This document shows, piece after piece, positions 32,498 through 41,345 of a stretch of DNA of 64,000 nucleotides (positions are counted from its first letter, which is position 1; the number at the start of each line of letters is the position of its first letter). The stretch comes from DASVRZ01 sp038230215 (lineage in GTDB: Bacteria > Verrucomicrobiota > Verrucomicrobiia > Chthoniobacterales > DASVRZ01): contig JBBRNR010000003.1 of NCBI GenBank assembly GCA_038230215.1, positions 124,001 to 188,000 of the forward strand, given 5' to 3'. The notes below the pieces were generated by a model. It ran no database searches, was not told where the DNA came from, and saw only the letters and a program-made list of their open reading frames with translations. The translations under genes and the position numbers were made by a program.

Positions 32498-33559
32498 ATG
32501 AAAACTGATCTTTACGTCCTCATTCTCGCCGGTGGCAGCGGCGAGCGTTTCTGGCCTCTCAGCCGCAAGGCGACCCCGAAGCAATTGCTCAATCTTTTCT
32601 CCGAGCAAACCCTTCTGGAGGACACCATTTCCCGGCTCGCCGGACTCGTCCCGGTGGAAAATATTCTCATCCTCACCAATCGCGACCAGGAGGAGTCTGT
32701 CCGCCGGATCATCACCTCGCTACCCGCGGAAAACATTTTTGCTGAACCCGACAAGCGCGACACTGCTGCCGCCATTGCGCTCGGAGTTGGTCTTGTCGCG
32801 AAACGTAATCCCGGCGCCACCATGATCGTGCTCCCGGCGGATCACATCATTCGCGACGAGCAAGCCCTGCAAAACGATCTGTCCACTGCTGCCGACGCCG
32901 CCCGCTCCACCGGTGCACTCGTCACCATCGGCATCCCGCCGACCTGGGCCTGCCCGGGGTTCGGCTACATCGAGCAGGGGGCGCGACTGGAGGGCACCGA
33001 CGCCCCGATTTATGAGGTTATCCGCTTCCGCGAAAAACCCGCCCCGGACCTCGCCGAATCATTCCTCAAACAAGGCCACTTCAAGTGGAACGCGGGTATG
33101 TTCATCTGGACGATCCCTTCGATTCTCGGAGAATTCCAGCGCAGCACTCCAGAGCTGGCTTCATTCATCGAACGCCTCATGGAAACCCACGACCTCGCAG
33201 CGTTTCTCGATGCGACTTTCAGTGCGCTGCCGAAGATTTCCATCGATTACGCCATTCTCGAAAAAGCGCGGCGCGTGCTCGTGGTCCAGGCCTCATTCGA
33301 CTGGGACGACGTCGGCGGCTGGCTCGCGGCGGCCAATTACCTTCCCTGCGACGGACACGACAACCGCTCAAACACACCCACCACCGTCACCGACGCCGAG
33401 AACAACATCGTTTATTCCCGGGGCAAAAAACACATCGCCCTGCTCGGCGTATCGGACCTTGTCATCGTGGAAACCGCCGACGCCATTCTCATCGCCAACC
33501 GCCACGAGGCCGAACTGATTAAGACCCTCATCAAGAAAATCCCTCCCGAACTCCAGTGA
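32498..33559 (+). CDS. manC: Mannose-1-phosphate guanylyltransferase
   Basis: 353 residues: nucleotidyltransferase signature LAGGSGERFWPLSRKATPKQLLNLF at residues 8-33, VLPADHII near 109, and FREKPAPDLAESFL with FKWNAGMFIW further on, all typical of GDP-mannose pyrophosphorylases without the C-terminal isomerase cupin. It makes GDP-mannose for polysaccharides or glycoproteins, and could supply sugar for the PMT-type transferases in this window. The stop overlaps the start of ruvX (GTGA). Confidence 0.92.
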   Translation: MKTDLYVLILAGGSGERFWPLSRKATPKQLLNLFSEQTLLEDTISRLAGLVPVENILILTNRDQEESVRRIITSLPAENIFAEPDKRDTAAAIALGVGLVAKRNPGATMIVLPADHIIRDEQALQNDLSTAADAARSTGALVTIGIPPTWACPGFGYIEQGARLEGTDAPIYEVIRFREKPAPDLAESFLKQGHFKWNAGMFIWTIPSILGEFQRSTPELASFIERLMETHDLAAFLDATFSALPKISIDYAILEKARRVLVVQASFDWDDVGGWLAAANYLPCDGHDNRSNTPTTVTDAENNIVYSRGKKHIALLGVSDLVIVETADAILIANRHEAELIKTLIKKIPPELQ

Positions 33560-33981
33560 GAATCCTCGGCATCGACCACGGCGACGCCCGCATCGGGCTG
33601 GCCATCTCCGACGAACTCGGCATGCTCGCGCACCCCTTGGAAACGCTCAATGGCCGGGAAAAATTCAATGCGACTTCGAGGCGAATCTCCGAAGTGATCG
33701 TCGAGAAAAAAATCGAGCGCGTCGTTATCGGCCTCCCGCGTAATATGAATGGCACCTACGGCCCTGCCGCCGAGAAAATCCGCGAATTCGTTGCCAAATT
33801 GAAGCCCATCCTCCCTGTTCCCATCGTTCTCTGGGACGAACGCATGACCACACAGCAGGCGCAGCGCTCGCTCCATGACGCCGGGCGCACAGTGAAAAAC
33901 AGCCGCAAAGTCATCGACCAGGTCGCGGCTGTCATCATTCTCCAGAGTTATCTGGACTCCATGGCCCCGCCGCTGGAGTGA
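33556..33981 (+). CDS. ruvX: Putative pre-16S rRNA nuclease / Holliday-junction-resolvase-like YqgF
   Basis: 141 residues of the YqgF/RuvX family, RNase H fold: GIDHGDARIGLAISDE at the start (first Asp), VIGLPRNMNGTYGPAAEKIREF, and LWDERMTTQQAQRSLHDAG with the usual Asp-Glu. Acts in 16S rRNA maturation, formerly proposed as a Holliday junction resolvase. GTG start at 33556 overlaps the manC stop by 4 bases. Confidence 0.92.
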   Translation: MRILGIDHGDARIGLAISDELGMLAHPLETLNGREKFNATSRRISEVIVEKKIERVVIGLPRNMNGTYGPAAEKIREFVAKLKPILPVPIVLWDERMTTQQAQRSLHDAGRTVKNSRKVIDQVAAVIILQSYLDSMAPPLE

Positions 33982-34047
33982 GCGTCGAGCTTTGGCTCAA
34001 ATTCTATCTGCCACCAAGCCCATCGAGCCATAGGCTCGACGCTACAA
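33981..34047 (-). repeat. Dispersed palindromic repeat, copy 2
   Basis: Read on the minus strand: TGTAGCGTCGAGCC, TATGGCTCGAT, GGGCTTGGTGGCAGATAGAA, then GAGCCAAAGCTCGACGCT. It matches copy 1 (17243-17317) and copy 3 (41058-41100) in the left arm and spacer, and is in opposite orientation. It starts right after the ruvX stop. The remainder of this 249-base gap (34048-34230) shows no gene. Confidence 0.8.
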
Positions 34048-34230
34048 ATGTGCGACACGCTGGATGCGGCGCATGCTTCGTTCAAGTTCTGCTTATGCCG
34101 TCGCTGAGATTGGCGAAGTTGGGCGTAATGCCGCTCCGAAAAGTGTCTGACCTCAACGCTGTTTCCACGCAAGATTCTGCGGCCCGAATCGCACCCAAAC
34201 AGTTGCCAGGCCACAGGCGAATGTGAAGGG

Positions 34231-35388
34231 ATGACGCCGCTGCTCACCTCCCCGTTGATTCCCGGTTTTCTGATGGCTGGCTTTGAATGCTCCACGCATC
34301 GGCTCGGCTCCGGGCGTCGGCTCGATATGATCACATCCACCAAGCACGACCGGTTTGCCCGGGAGGATTACCGTCGTTTGCGCGAACTAGGCGTGCGAAT
34401 GGTTCGCGACGGACTGCGCTGGCATCGGATCGAGGCGGAGCCGGGGCACTATGATTTCTCCTCCGTGCTGCCGATGCTGAGAGCGGCGAAGGAGGAAGGT
34501 CTGACTGTCATCTGGGACATCTGCCACTACGGCTGGCCGGATGACATCGCGATTTTCAAACCCGCTTTTGTGGAGCGAATCGGGAAATTTACCAAGGCGT
34601 TTGTGCAGATACACTTGGAAGTCACCGGGCGTGCGCCATGGATCGCACCGGTGAATGAGATCTCGTTTTTCGCCTGGGCAGGAGGGCAGATCGCAATGTT
34701 CAACCCAGGCAGCCGCCATCGCGGCGACGACCTGAAAGCCCAGCTCGTGCGCGCCACCATTGCCAGTATCGAAGGCGCGTGGGAGGTGTCGCGAGAGACC
34801 CGGATCGTTCACACCGACCCCGTGATCAATGTCGTGGGCGATCCGCTCAGCAAGCAGGCGCAGAATCGGGCAGCGGCCTATCATCAGGCCCAGTATCAGG
34901 CGTTCGACATGATTTCCGGTCGCTGGAAACGGGAGCTGGGCGGCAAGCCGGAGTATCTGGACATCATCGGGTTAAACTTTTATCCGGCCAACCAGTGGAT
35001 GGTGTACAAGAGCGCGCCGGGGCAAAAAAATCCGCCGCATCTCCATCTCGGCCATTCGGCTTACAAGCCGTTGCGCCAGCTTTTGGCGGAGAACTTTGAG
35101 CGTTATCAGCGACCGCTGTTTCTAGCGGAGACCGGCACCGAGGGTGACTTCCGACCCAAATGGTTTCGCTACGTCTGCGACGAGGTCGCCGGAGCCATCG
35201 AAATGGGCGTGCCGGTCGGGGGCATTTGCTGGTATCCGATCGTCAATCACCCCGGCTGGACGAATCATCGACACTGCCACAACGGACTTTGGGATTATCC
35301 CGAAAAGGACGGCGACCGTGAAATATACCAGCCGCTGGCCGAGGAATGGCGCGAGCAAAAGAGCCGATTTGACGCTATGAAAGCCTGA
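34231..35388 (+). CDS. GH1-like beta-glycosidase
   Basis: 385 residues of a (beta/alpha)8 glycosidase: LGVRMVRDGLRWHRIEAEPGHYDFSSV is the typical second-strand region of GH1-type enzymes, acid/base Glu in IAPVNEISFFAW, and nucleophile Glu in LFLAETGTEGDF. It is short for canonical GH1 and lacks the usual TFNEP and ITENG motifs, so I would place it in the GH1-related clan A group found in Verrucomicrobiota and Proteobacteria. Probably intracellular, as there is no signal peptide. Substrate unknown. Confidence 0.75.
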   Translation: MTPLLTSPLIPGFLMAGFECSTHRLGSGRRLDMITSTKHDRFAREDYRRLRELGVRMVRDGLRWHRIEAEPGHYDFSSVLPMLRAAKEEGLTVIWDICHYGWPDDIAIFKPAFVERIGKFTKAFVQIHLEVTGRAPWIAPVNEISFFAWAGGQIAMFNPGSRHRGDDLKAQLVRATIASIEGAWEVSRETRIVHTDPVINVVGDPLSKQAQNRAAAYHQAQYQAFDMISGRWKRELGGKPEYLDIIGLNFYPANQWMVYKSAPGQKNPPHLHLGHSAYKPLRQLLAENFERYQRPLFLAETGTEGDFRPKWFRYVCDEVAGAIEMGVPVGGICWYPIVNHPGWTNHRHCHNGLWDYPEKDGDREIYQPLAEEWREQKSRFDAMKA

Positions 35389-35544
35389 GATGGAAAATAA
35401 TCGCAGAGACCGGCACCGAGTCTTCGGAGTCATCCCCCACGCCATGGTTCAGCCGGATAAATTCCAGCTAATTTGCCTGCTATCCATCCATTTTCAGCGT
35501 TGACACCCCTGACCTCCCCCGTAGCGTTTCGACATCTGTAAACC

Positions 35545-36798
35545 ATGAGATTTCCTCTGCCGCTGACTCTTAAATTTGCCTCGCACATTGTCCGGCACAA
35601 GCTTCGCAAGACCCCGAAGTTCGCCACCGTGCTCCAGCTTGAGCCGCTCCACACTTGCAATCTCTCCTGCACGGGCTGCGGTCGAATTCGCGAATATTCC
35701 ACGTCTATGAAAGACGTTATGCCGCTGGCCGATTGCCTCGCGGCGGCGGCGGAATGCGATGCGCCGATGATTTCCATCTGCGGCGGAGAACCGCTGATTT
35801 ATCCCGAGATCGAACGGTTGGTCGCCGGGCTCCGCGAGCAGAATCGGATCGTTTACATCTGCACAAACGGCGTCTTCATGCGGAAAAAGATGCGCCAATG
35901 GCTCGCCGCAGAATTTATCCGCCGACCCGATTGGGTAAACCAGCGCCTGGCCGAGTTACTCACCTCGCAGCTCATCTCCGACGAAGAGGTGAGTGCCATT
36001 CGACTCCGACCGAAGAAATTCAATTCCCCGACCATCGCCCCCAGCGGCTGGCTTTATTGGAACGTCCATCTCGACGGACTGGAAGCCACGCACGACATCA
36101 TCGTCGAGCGCGAAGGCGTCTTTAAAGAATGCATCGCCGCGATTCGCATGGCGAAATTGTTAGGTTATCAAGTGGCGACTAACACGACCGTCTATCAGGA
36201 AACTAACATGCAGGAAATCGAAGATTTGTTCTCATTTCTGGCCACGCTGGGAGTCGATGGGCACACCATTAGCCCCGGCTACGAATACGACGCGGCGAAG
36301 AAGGACATGCAGAAACGCCTCGGACTCGCGCCTGAGGATTTTTTTCTCACACGCAAGCTAACCATCGAGAAATTCCAAGACATCGAGCGCTGGGCGCAGG
36401 AGTTTAATCTGCTTGGAACTCCGATCTATTTCGAGTTTCTCAGCGGCAAACGCCAGTTGCGTTGCTCGGCTTGGGCCATTCCCACGCGTAACATCAAGGG
36501 CTGGAAAGCACCGTGCTATCTCATGACCGATGGCCACTATCCCAGCTATCGCGATTTGCTGGAAAAGACCGATTGGGAAAAATACGGCGTCGTCAATGGT
36601 GAGGCTCGTGATCCGCGCTGCGAAAACTGCATGATGCATTGCGGTTACGAACCGTCCGCGACACTCGGGATCGATTCGCAACCAGGCGACAATTGGAAGA
36701 ACATCAAGTTCAACTTCGGCGCAAAGCCCAACCCGATTTCGCGCGAGGTGAATCCGTGGAAACTAGCTGCACAACCGAGCCTGATTCCGCATCCATGA
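35545..36798 (+). CDS. hpnH: Adenosyl-hopene transferase HpnH (radical SAM)
   Basis: 417 residues. The radical SAM cluster is C38-x3-C42-x2-C45 in HTCNLSCTGCGRI, followed by SICGGEPLIYPEI, ICTNGVFM and NVHLDGLEATHDIIVEREG, as in HpnH. The C-terminal DUF3463-like part holds further Cys (CENCMMHCGYEPSA). HpnH adds the 5'-deoxyadenosyl group to diploptene to make adenosylhopane. About 45 residues (near 110-155, EFIRRPDWVNQRLAELLTSQ...) are inserted before the WNVHLDGL strand relative to the family as I know it. The stop overlaps the squalene-hopene cyclase start (ATGA). Confidence 0.9.
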   Translation: MRFPLPLTLKFASHIVRHKLRKTPKFATVLQLEPLHTCNLSCTGCGRIREYSTSMKDVMPLADCLAAAAECDAPMISICGGEPLIYPEIERLVAGLREQNRIVYICTNGVFMRKKMRQWLAAEFIRRPDWVNQRLAELLTSQLISDEEVSAIRLRPKKFNSPTIAPSGWLYWNVHLDGLEATHDIIVEREGVFKECIAAIRMAKLLGYQVATNTTVYQETNMQEIEDLFSFLATLGVDGHTISPGYEYDAAKKDMQKRLGLAPEDFFLTRKLTIEKFQDIERWAQEFNLLGTPIYFEFLSGKRQLRCSAWAIPTRNIKGWKAPCYLMTDGHYPSYRDLLEKTDWEKYGVVNGEARDPRCENCMMHCGYEPSATLGIDSQPGDNWKNIKFNFGAKPNPISREVNPWKLAAQPSLIPHP

Positions 36799-38744
36799 TT
36801 CCCGCCGCGGGGCAGGCTGCTAACAATCAGTCGACCAGCCTCTTCCCGATCGACGATGCCATTTCCTCCGCGCAGAATTATCTTCTAACTCGTCAGCACT
36901 CCGATGGTTTTTGGGTGCATGAACTGGCGGTCGATGCGACGCTTTGCGCCGATTGGATTCTCTACATGCACTGGTCCAGTCGCATGGAACTCGACTTGCA
37001 AAAAAAGTGCGCGGATCACATTCGCCGCCGCGCACTCGAAAGCGGCGGCTGGAATATCTACCACGGCGGGCCACCGGAAATTAATGCCACGATCAAGGCT
37101 TACTTCGCGCTCAAGCTCGCCGGTGATTCGCCCGACTCTTCCTGGATGACTGAGGCGCGCAGCCAGATTTTGCGACTCGGCGGCATCCCTGCGATGAACA
37201 CTTACAGCAAGCTCTATCTCGCGTTACTGGGACAATTTCCCTGGGACCATCTGCCTGCCATTCCGCTGGAGATCATGCTCTTTCCCGGCTGGTTTTTCTT
37301 TAATTTGCACAAAGTTTCCGCTTGGAGTCGAACGATGTTAGTACCGCTCGCGATCATCAATCATTTCAAACCGGTGCGAAATCTTCCGGCGCATTTGCAA
37401 CTGCACGAGTTATATCCGGTGGGCCACGAAAACGCTGACCTTTCGCTCCCCCGCGACCGGAAACTTTTCACCTGGCGCAATTTCTTTCTCTTCTGGAATC
37501 GTGCCCTCAAGCTCACCGAAAGACTACCAGCTCCACCTTGGCGTGAATCGACTCTAACTCGAGCTAAAAACTGGATGATCGCGCGCATGGGCGATGGCTC
37601 CGACGGGCTCGGCGCGATCTTTCCTGCAATGCTAAACTCGATCATCGCGTTGCAATGTCTCGGCTACGAGCGCGACCATCCCCTCGCCCGCAAGGCCGAG
37701 GCCGACATGCGCGGGTTGTTCATTGATGAGCCCGGGGATTTTCGCATCCAGCCGTGTCTGTCTCCGGTCTGGGACACGGCGATCAATCTCATCGCGCTGC
37801 GCGAGTCCGGCGTTTCGGAAAATGATCCGCGTCTCACTCGCGCGGTAAATTGGTTAGTCGAGCGCGAGGTTAGGTTTGCGGGAGACTGGTCGCGTCGGAT
37901 TCCTAACATCGAGCCGACGGGCTGGGCCTTTGAGTTTTCTAACATCTACTATCCCGACACTGATGACACGGCTATGGTCTTGTTAGCTTTAGCCCGTTTT
38001 CCTGAATGGAATGGAACTCCGCTCACCACCCGGGCGACCAATTGGTTGCTGGCATTCCAGTGTCGCGGCGGAGGCTGGGGCGCGTTCGACCGGGATGTGA
38101 CGGATCGCTGGCTGGAGGAGGTGCCGTTTGCCGATCACAATGCGATTCTCGATCCGGAATGCAGCGATCTGACAGCGCGTGTTTTGGAAGTCATAGGTCA
38201 TATGGGACCTATTCGACCTATCGTAACCTCCCGCGCCATCGCCTATCTCCGCCGCACGCAGGAACCCGACGGCTCGTGGTACGGTCGCTGGGGCGTGAAC
38301 TACATTTACGGCACCTGGCAGGTCTTGCGCGGGCTGTCCGCCTTTGGTTGGGACATGCGCGAGCCGTGGCTGCTGCGCGCCCGCGACTGGCTGGAGAGTT
38401 GCCAGAACGAGGACGGGAGTTGGGGCGAAACGGCGGCTTCGTATCTGGACCCAACTGCGCGCGGAAAAGACACCGGCACCGCCTCGCAAACCGCCTGGGC
38501 GCTGATGGGGCTATGCGCCGCGCACGAACCGGATCGCTCCCGCATTTTGCGCGGCGCGCATTATCTTTTGCACTCGCAGCAACCCGCTGGCGACTGGATC
38601 GAACCCGATACGACTGGGACTGGATTCCCCGGCGTTTTCTATCTGCGCTACGACTCGTATCGGATCAATTGGCCGCTGCTCGCCCTGGCTGAGGTGCGGC
38701 GGATTTACTCTGAACAACCGCGTTGCCACCCGGCGACGCGTTGA
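36795..38744 (+). CDS. shc: Squalene-hopene cyclase
   Basis: 649 residues, standard SHC length. The catalytic D-x-D-D is D388-T-D-D391 in YYPDTDDTAMVLLAL, and several QW motifs are visible (QHSDGFWV, QCRGGGWGAFDRD, QEPDGSWYGRWG, QNEDGSWGE, QQPAGDW). It cyclises squalene to hopene/diploptene at the inner membrane, the substrate of HpnH encoded immediately upstream with a 4-base overlap. No squalene synthase genes (hpnCDE) are in this window. The ATG at 36795 is chosen since the longer open frame upstream is inside hpnH. Confidence 0.96.
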   Translation: MIPAAGQAANNQSTSLFPIDDAISSAQNYLLTRQHSDGFWVHELAVDATLCADWILYMHWSSRMELDLQKKCADHIRRRALESGGWNIYHGGPPEINATIKAYFALKLAGDSPDSSWMTEARSQILRLGGIPAMNTYSKLYLALLGQFPWDHLPAIPLEIMLFPGWFFFNLHKVSAWSRTMLVPLAIINHFKPVRNLPAHLQLHELYPVGHENADLSLPRDRKLFTWRNFFLFWNRALKLTERLPAPPWRESTLTRAKNWMIARMGDGSDGLGAIFPAMLNSIIALQCLGYERDHPLARKAEADMRGLFIDEPGDFRIQPCLSPVWDTAINLIALRESGVSENDPRLTRAVNWLVEREVRFAGDWSRRIPNIEPTGWAFEFSNIYYPDTDDTAMVLLALARFPEWNGTPLTTRATNWLLAFQCRGGGWGAFDRDVTDRWLEEVPFADHNAILDPECSDLTARVLEVIGHMGPIRPIVTSRAIAYLRRTQEPDGSWYGRWGVNYIYGTWQVLRGLSAFGWDMREPWLLRARDWLESCQNEDGSWGETAASYLDPTARGKDTGTASQTAWALMGLCAAHEPDRSRILRGAHYLLHSQQPAGDWIEPDTTGTGFPGVFYLRYDSYRINWPLLALAEVRRIYSEQPRCHPATR

Positions 38745-38762
38745 CTACTTTGTGGTCCCCTC

Positions 38763-39161
38763 ATGTCACGCAGAGCCAATTCCAAAATTCATCCCGGCTG
38801 GATTGCGGCCAGTGTTCTGCTGGTGGTTCTCGCAATCGCGGGCGGGCTAACGCTTTTCCAAAATGTGCAGGATCCGTATCGCACGACAGCCATTCTCGAC
38901 ACCCGGCTTTATCTGGAAAACGCCAACAGCCTGCGCGGCAACACTTACCGGGTGACGGGCACGATCCGGAATTTCATCCGTGGCAATCGCGCCGGGCGGC
39001 TCTTTTCCATCGATGTGGATGACGCCAATAAAAGCGTGCTGCCGATCCTCGTCCCGCAGTCGCTCAATCAGATCAACATCCAGCGCGGGCAGACATTCGC
39101 CATTCGATTGACGGTGGATGAAAACGGCATTCTGCATGTGGAGGAACTCAGAAAAATATGA
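38763..39161 (+). CDS. Hypothetical membrane-anchored protein
   Basis: 132 residues: one membrane helix (WIAASVLLVVLAIAGGLTLF, about 13-32) and an extracytoplasmic beta-rich domain of about 90 residues (TYRVTGTIRNFIRGNRAGRLFSIDV ... TFAIRLTVDENGILHVEELRKI), resembling an OB-type fold. Its stop overlaps the start of the next gene by 4 bases, so the two are likely to work together. Function unknown. Confidence 0.65.
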   Translation: MSRRANSKIHPGWIAASVLLVVLAIAGGLTLFQNVQDPYRTTAILDTRLYLENANSLRGNTYRVTGTIRNFIRGNRAGRLFSIDVDDANKSVLPILVPQSLNQINIQRGQTFAIRLTVDENGILHVEELRKI

Positions 39162-40987
39162 AAGTCGTCCCGCTTTTTTTAGGCTCGAGTTGGATGTTAA
39201 TGGCGGCGATTTATGGCCAGGCGCCGCTACAGGCACCGCCCGCAGCGCAACCCGCTCCAGCCTCGAGCGGTAGTTCCGACGGGTCGAAAAGCAATGGCGA
39301 TCTCCCCAGTTTCGATCCGAACACGGAGGTTTTCTCGTGGAACGGAAAATCCTGGAACATCAACGACAACCGACTTTTCAACGCACGCTTTGAGAAATAT
39401 CTAAATGCCCCGGAAGAAACCTCGGACGCAGACAAAAAATATCAGGCGTTGCTCGCTTCCATTCTCGACAAACTAGCTCCTTCAAAGGCCAGCCCGCAGA
39501 GTCTGGACGGAGCATTTCGATTGCTGCCGCAGGCAGGTGCTTATGATAACGATGCCCGGCTTTGCGACTCGATTGCCGACGCGGTTTACTCGGCTTGGAG
39601 CGCGCAAAACGAGCGTCAGCGTTTGCAGAAAGCCAATGACGCCCTGCTGACCGAGCAGAAATCGGTGGAATGGAACGCCGGCATGGCCTCGCAAATTTCC
39701 GCCATGGATGCCCCGCCGAATGCCAAAAATTCCGCCGCGCAGGAAACCTACAAAAAAAATGAGGACTTGAGGCGTGAGACGCGAATGCAACCGTATGTAA
39801 CCCGGCTCGTGGAAATCAAAGCGCTCGTGCTGGCGAATCAGGCGAAGAAGGAATTATCGGCTCTGCAGGCGAAGATCGAGTTTCAGTCGCTTTGCGCACA
39901 GTTGTTCTTCCAGCGGAGGTATCAGCATGTGCTGATCGCAACCCGATTTTACCGGAATGTGTTTCGTGATGGCGATACCACGATGCGAGTCGGTGATGAT
40001 GCCAAAAATCTATTTTCGAAGACGACTGGCATGCCGCCGACCGTGGGGACACTCGATAGCATGGCCAATGAGGCGATTCGTGACTGCCGCGAGAGCATCC
40101 AGGCCTATGAGTTTTTGCTGGAAAAGAACGAACTCGAAAGCGCCACCAAACGACTCGGCGAAGGCTTCATCGTCGGCGAATACATGCCGGAGTTCCGCAC
40201 ACTCTCCCGCGATAAAAAGCGGCAGGCCTTGAAGTTTAGCCAGGCGAGTTATCAGCTCGTGTCCGCTCTCGACGTAAAGGATTACGCGCTCGCCGAAAAG
40301 CTCGTCAAAGACCTCGAAGCCATGGCGCACGACTTCGATTCTTCGAAACCAATGGCGGCGATCCAAACCGCCAAAACCGTCGCTGGAATGCATCTCGCCA
40401 AAGCGAAAAACGCCGCTGCCAGCGGAGATCGCGTCGTCCTCGAAACTGAATTGAAAGAAGCCACCGCCCTCTGGCCTCGCAACCCCGCGCTGGCCGAAGT
40501 CTCTGGCATCATCTTCAAGCAGGCCGACGTGCAACTCGAAGCACTCGACCTCCTCGACGAGTTGCTCGGCCGCAAGGAATACCGCCGTATCTACGACGAC
40601 CGCGTGCGCTTCATCGCCGCCGCCGCGCTCTATCCGGAGCGTCAAAAACAACTCCAGGAAGTGCTCGACGCCATGCAGACCATCGAGGGCGCACTCATGC
40701 GGGCCGAGGAAATCGAGAAGCGCGGCGATTACGCCGGAGCTTGGGAAAACGTCGAGCAGGTTTACCAGAAATACCCCAACGACAACAAACTCAACCAAGT
40801 CCGCGCCAACCTCACGACCGAGGCCTCGGACTTCGTAAAAACCCTCCGCACCGCCGAGCAGTTGGAGAAACAAAACCAGCCCGGCTCCAGTCTTTCCTGG
40901 TTTCTGAAGGCGCAAAGTCTCTACCCAGGCAGCGACTATGCCCGATCCGGCATCGACCGCCAGGCCGCGCTCATTCTCCCCGAGTAA
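39158..40987 (+). CDS. Large exported helical protein of unknown function
   Basis: 609 residues with an N-terminal signal (MKVVPLFLGSSWMLMAAIYGQA), a Pro/Ser-rich linker, and a long Lys/Glu/Ala-rich helical body. The last 250 residues (LKEATALWPRNPALAEVSGI..., YAGAWENVEQVYQKYPNDNKL, LSWFLKAQSLYPGSDYARSGI) look like TPR repeats. Overlaps the preceding gene (ATGA). Located downstream of the hopanoid pair but a link with hopanoids is not implied. Function unknown. Confidence 0.7.
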   Translation: MKVVPLFLGSSWMLMAAIYGQAPLQAPPAAQPAPASSGSSDGSKSNGDLPSFDPNTEVFSWNGKSWNINDNRLFNARFEKYLNAPEETSDADKKYQALLASILDKLAPSKASPQSLDGAFRLLPQAGAYDNDARLCDSIADAVYSAWSAQNERQRLQKANDALLTEQKSVEWNAGMASQISAMDAPPNAKNSAAQETYKKNEDLRRETRMQPYVTRLVEIKALVLANQAKKELSALQAKIEFQSLCAQLFFQRRYQHVLIATRFYRNVFRDGDTTMRVGDDAKNLFSKTTGMPPTVGTLDSMANEAIRDCRESIQAYEFLLEKNELESATKRLGEGFIVGEYMPEFRTLSRDKKRQALKFSQASYQLVSALDVKDYALAEKLVKDLEAMAHDFDSSKPMAAIQTAKTVAGMHLAKAKNAAASGDRVVLETELKEATALWPRNPALAEVSGIIFKQADVQLEALDLLDELLGRKEYRRIYDDRVRFIAAAALYPERQKQLQEVLDAMQTIEGALMRAEEIEKRGDYAGAWENVEQVYQKYPNDNKLNQVRANLTTEASDFVKTLRTAEQLEKQNQPGSSLSWFLKAQSLYPGSDYARSGIDRQAALILPE

Positions 40988-41036
40988 GTGTGTTTGGTGT
41001 ACGCGGCACATGGCCCGTGTCCCCCCTCATTTAAGA

Positions 41037-41100
41037 GAACGTCGTAAAACATCGGTTGTAGCGTCGAGCCTCTGGCTCGATGGACTTGGTGGCAGAATTT
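41037..41100 (+). repeat. Dispersed palindromic repeat, copy 3 (right end replaced)
   Basis: GTCGTAAAACATCGGTTGTA at 41041 leads into GCGTCGAGCCTCTGGCTCGA and GGACTTGGTGGCAGAATTT. It matches copy 1 over the left flank, left arm and spacer, but the right inverted arm is missing and the sequence passes directly into the 41-43-bp array. Confidence 0.75.
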
Positions 41101-41106
41101 GAAGGC

Positions 41107-41340
41107 CTGACACTCTGCGAGAAAGCAAAACCGCCAGGTTTGGGGGCCTGACACTCTGCGAGAGAGTAAAACCGCTGGGTTTGGGGGTCTGACGGTGTGT
41201 AAGGGAGGCAAAAACCGCTGGATTTAGCGGTCTGACACTCTACGCGGACGTAAAACTGCCAGTTTTGGCGTCCTGATGACGTGTGAGAGGGGCAAAACCA
41301 GCGGTTTTGGTAGGTTTGACGGACTGCGGAGTGGAAAGCA
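41107..41340. repeat. 41-43-bp tandem array with a hairpin in most units
   Basis: Units begin CTGACACTC or a variant at 41107, 41148, 41189, 41232, 41273 and about 41316 (spacings 41, 41, 43, 41, 43). Most units carry a small hairpin: AAACC-gcca-GGTTT, AAACC-gctg-GGTTT, AAAACT-gcc-AGTTTT, CAAAACC-agc-GGTTTTG; the third has instead ACCGCT-ggattt-AGCGGT. Sequence changes in the arms are compensated (C:G in most units, T:A in the fourth). The array lies between two convergent gene ends. Confidence 0.8.
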
Positions 41341-41345
41341 GGTGC

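Larger units (their letters stand above)
40988..41345. other. Gene-free stretch between convergent genes
   Basis: 358 bases between the gene ending at 40987 (plus) and pheT ending at 41346 (minus). No gene supported. It is filled by copy 3 of the dispersed palindrome (41037-41100) and the 41-43-bp array (41107-41340). Confidence 0.6.
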
